Positions 62,096-64,000 of a stretch of 64,000 nt of DNA are shown in pieces. Positions within the stretch are counted from its first letter, which is position 1, and every line of letters starts with the position of its first letter. The notes under the pieces are model-generated. The model had not been told where the DNA came from, ran no database searches, and was given only the letters and a program-made list of their open reading frames with translations. A program made the translations under genes and the position numbers. Source of the DNA: Pseudorhodoplanes sinuspersici (GTDB lineage Bacteria > Pseudomonadota > Alphaproteobacteria > Rhizobiales > Xanthobacteraceae); NCBI RefSeq assembly GCF_002119765.1, contig NZ_CP021112.1, positions 5,264,501 through 5,328,500 of the forward strand. The letters are read 5' to 3'.

Positions 62096-63571
62096 ATGAC
62101 GGCCCCGGACAAACACCCCCTCGACCTCGAAATGCATGCCGACCGCCTCCGCGAAGAATGCGGCGTCTTTGGCATTTTCGGCCATCCCGACGCGGCGGCG
62201 ATCACCGCGCTCGGCCTGCATGCGCTCCAGCATCGCGGCCAGGAAGCTGCGGGTATCGTCTCCTTCGATGGACAGCGGTTCCATTCGGAGCGGCGGCTCG
62301 GCTTGGTCGGCGACACCTTCTCCCGGCGGGAGGTCATCGACCGCCTGCCCGGCATGTCGGCCATCGGCCATGTCCGCTATTCCACCACCGGCGAGACGCT
62401 GCTGCGCAACGTGCAGCCGCTCTTTGCCGAACTCGACCCCTTCGGTTTCGCCATTGGCCATAACGGCAATTTAACCAACGGCCTCACATTGCGGCGGGAG
62501 CTGGTGCGCGAAGGCGCGATCATGCAATCCACCACCGATACCGAGGTGATGCTGCATCTGGTCGCCCGCTCACGCAAACCGCGTTTTATCGATCGCTTCA
62601 TCGATGGCCTGAAGGCGCTGGAAGGCGCCTATTCCTTCGTCGGCCTCACCAACAAGAAGCTGGTCGGTGCACGCGATCCGCTCGGCATCCGCCCGCTGGT
62701 GCTCGGCACGCTCGACGGCTGCCCTATCCTGGCCTCTGAAACCTGCGCACTCGACATCATCGGCGCGAAATACGTCCGCGACATTGAGAATGGCGAAGTC
62801 ATCGTTTTCGACGACAAGGGCGCACATTCGCAAAAGCCGTTTCCGCTAGTCGCACAGCGTCCCTGCATCTTCGAATACATTTACTTCGCCCGGCCCGACT
62901 CCGTCGTCGGTGGCCGCCCGGTCTATCAGGTCCGCAAGACCCTGGGCGCCGAGCTTGGCCGTGAAGCCCCGGCCGATGCCGATGTGATTGTGCCGGTTCC
63001 CGATTCCGGCGTGCCGGCCGCGCTTGGCTTCTCGCAAGAGACCGGCATCCCGTTCGATCTTGGCATCATCCGCAATCATTATGTCGGCCGCACCTTCATC
63101 GAGCCGACGCAGCAGATCCGTCAGCTCGGTGTTCGTCTCAAACACAATGCCAACCGCGCGGTCGTTGCCGGCAAGCGGATCGTGCTGGTCGATGACTCGA
63201 TTGTGCGCGGCACCACCTCGACCAAGATCGTGCAGATGATGCGCGATGCCGGCGCGAAGGAAGTGCATTTCCGCATCGCCTCGCCGCCGATCACACATCC
63301 CGATTATTACGGCATCGACACGCCCGATCGCGACAACCTGCTCGCCGCCACGCATTCGCTTGAGGAAATGCGCCAATTCATCGGCGCCGACTCCCTCGCT
63401 TTCCTGTCGGTCGATGGTATCTATCGCGCCATGGGCTATGAGAAGCGCGATCCGGTCCGACCGCAATTCACCGACCATTGCTTCACCGGTGATTACCCGA
63501 CCTCGCTGACCGACCAGACAGCGAAGTCGCATGCGCCGCGGCAGTTGTCGCTGTTGGCGGAAGCGAGCTGA
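62096..63571 (+). CDS. purF: Amidophosphoribosyltransferase
   Basis: A 491-residue enzyme for the committed step of purine synthesis, moving the glutamine amide to PRPP. Cys22 in [15 protein letters not shown] becomes the N-terminal nucleophile after the propeptide is removed. The glutaminase domain has [15 protein letters not shown] and HNGNLTNG. The phosphoribosyltransferase domain has the PRPP loop [18 protein letters not shown] (about 362-379). [16 protein letters not shown] and [17 protein letters not shown] are typical. The ATG at 62096 is preferred to a TTG at 62084. It pairs with cvpA; purM-purN is 46 kb to the left. Confidence 0.97.
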   Translation: MTAPDKHPLDLEMHADRLREECGVFGIFGHPDAAAITALGLHALQHRGQEAAGIVSFDGQRFHSERRLGLVGDTFSRREVIDRLPGMSAIGHVRYSTTGETLLRNVQPLFAELDPFGFAIGHNGNLTNGLTLRRELVREGAIMQSTTDTEVMLHLVARSRKPRFIDRFIDGLKALEGAYSFVGLTNKKLVGARDPLGIRPLVLGTLDGCPILASETCALDIIGAKYVRDIENGEVIVFDDKGAHSQKPFPLVAQRPCIFEYIYFARPDSVVGGRPVYQVRKTLGAELGREAPADADVIVPVPDSGVPAALGFSQETGIPFDLGIIRNHYVGRTFIEPTQQIRQLGVRLKHNANRAVVAGKRIVLVDDSIVRGTTSTKIVQMMRDAGAKEVHFRIASPPITHPDYYGIDTPDRDNLLAATHSLEEMRQFIGADSLAFLSVDGIYRAMGYEKRDPVRPQFTDHCFTGDYPTSLTDQTAKSHAPRQLSLLAEAS

Positions 63572-63587
63572 GCCCACGGACTTTATC

Positions 63588-63615
63588 CGCTCGCTCCCGC
63601 GAAAGCGGGGAATCC
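63588..63615. repeat. REP-like half unit after purF
   Basis: CCGCTCGCTCCCGCG-AAAGCGGGGAATCC, a hairpin-forming half of the family seen at 3585-3690 and 59233-59323. It begins 16 bp after the purF stop and could act as a 3'-end hairpin. Confidence 0.75.
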
Positions 63616-63649
63616 GGCAACAAGACAACGCATCGATCGAGGGATCGCG

Positions 63650-64000
63650 ATGCTCTACATCCCGCCGCATTTCCGTGAGGCCGACAAAGATCGTCTGCAT
63701 GCCGAGATCGCACGCATCGGATTTGCCACGCTGACCACCGTTGGTCCGGATGGACCGCTCATCAGCCATCTCCCCGTTGTCCTCGACAAAACCATCGGCG
63801 CATTCGGTCAGCTTCGCTGCCATGTCGCCCGCGCCAATCGGCAATGGCGCGACAGCGATTTCTCGAAGGCCGCACTCGCCGTCTTTATGGGACCGGACGC
63901 CTATGTCTCGCCGTCCTGGTATCCGTCGAAGAAAGAGCACGGCAAGGCGGTCCCGACCTGGAACTATGTCAGTATCTGTGCGCGCGGCCGGATCGAGGTG
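63650..64000 (+). CDS. FMN-binding negative transcriptional regulator, PaiB family (cut by window edge)
   Basis: The visible 117 codons read MLYIPPHFREADKDRLHAEIARIGFATLTTVGPDG, then HLPVVLDK, FMGPDAYVSPSWYPSKKEHGKAVPTWNY. SPSWYPSK and VPTWNYV are hallmarks of the PaiB/FMN-binding split-barrel family. In Bacillus, PaiB is linked to control of sporulation and protease genes; elsewhere the role is poorly known, and the fold suggests a flavin- or haem-binding regulator or oxidase. The gene starts 79 bp after purF and continues beyond the window. The ATG has GAGGGA upstream. Confidence 0.9.
   Translation, partial: MLYIPPHFREADKDRLHAEIARIGFATLTTVGPDGPLISHLPVVLDKTIGAFGQLRCHVARANRQWRDSDFSKAALAVFMGPDAYVSPSWYPSKKEHGKAVPTWNYVSICARGRIEV

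Noticed and set aside
1-64000. Search for tRNA genes, CRISPR arrays, insertion sequences, att sites and a replication origin
   Set aside because: I saw no T-loop/acceptor pairs, no regular spacer arrays, no transposase or integrase motifs and no DnaA-box cluster. hdaA and dnaB alone do not indicate an origin.

Overview
The window is a 64 kb stretch of an alphaproteobacterial chromosome, high in G+C and almost entirely coding. Gene content and order point to the Hyphomicrobiales (Rhizobiales), most likely near the Nitrobacteraceae/Xanthobacteraceae (Bradyrhizobium, Rhodopseudomonas, Pseudolabrys or Rhodoplanes-like). The indicators are an HdaA-type DnaA regulator, the lptF-lptG-lptD-surA-pdxA-rsmA and fabD-fabG-acpP-fabF-mltG runs, Bug-type solute receptors, and several families of dispersed palindromes that I recall from these genera. 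The assignment is inference from recalled synteny and was not checked by search. I found no rRNA, tRNA, CRISPR array, insertion sequence, prophage or replication origin.

Layout. 1-5.8 kb: 5' part of aspS, a TPP-dependent enzyme, rnd and an oligopeptidase B. 5.8-8.1 kb: a small catabolic locus with an extradiol dioxygenase (hpaD-like), a tautomerase and a divergent LysR regulator. 8.1-14.4 kb: a leftward run ppx, ppk1, hdaA, a PerM-type membrane protein and a CDP-alcohol phosphatidyltransferase, joining polyphosphate metabolism, control of DnaA and phospholipid synthesis. 14.5-16.3 kb: purM-purN. 16.3-32.6 kb: a mixed accessory region with cspA, an orphan molybdopterin oxidoreductase, a TerC protein, ndk, small secreted proteins, a DinB protein, a cyclase gene interrupted by one in-frame TGA, two Bug receptors, a 17-residue lysine-rich mini-gene with its own terminator, an ABC-F ATPase, holC, an S10 peptidase and pepA.

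33-40.9 kb: the LPS-transport operon lptF-lptG-lptD, then a SurA-like chaperone, pdxA and rsmA. 40.9-49.2 kb: leftward genes for a cytochrome P450, gmk, yicC, mltG and the fatty-acid genes fabF, acpP, fabG and fabD. 49.3-52.2 kb: a glycine-zipper mini-gene and the ribosomal operon rpsF-rpsR-DUF2232-rplI. 52.3-64 kb: a cytochrome c-like protein, a cyclopropane fatty acid synthase-like methyltransferase, dnaB, alr, radA, a secreted serpin, cvpA-purF and the start of a PaiB-family gene.

Most of the window is housekeeping: envelope biogenesis, lipid synthesis, purine synthesis, replication, repair and translation. Many genes are translationally coupled (TGATG, ATGA or GTGA overlaps). The less ordinary signals lie in and between genes. 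A composite palindromic repeat apparently supplies the start codon and first residues of the SurA-like protein. A near-identical repeat copy lies 10 kb away. There is a lysine-only-type mini-gene, a complete bacterial serpin with a predicted P1 arginine, a nonsense-interrupted Tat-exported cyclase, and nested long inverted repeats upstream of dnaB.
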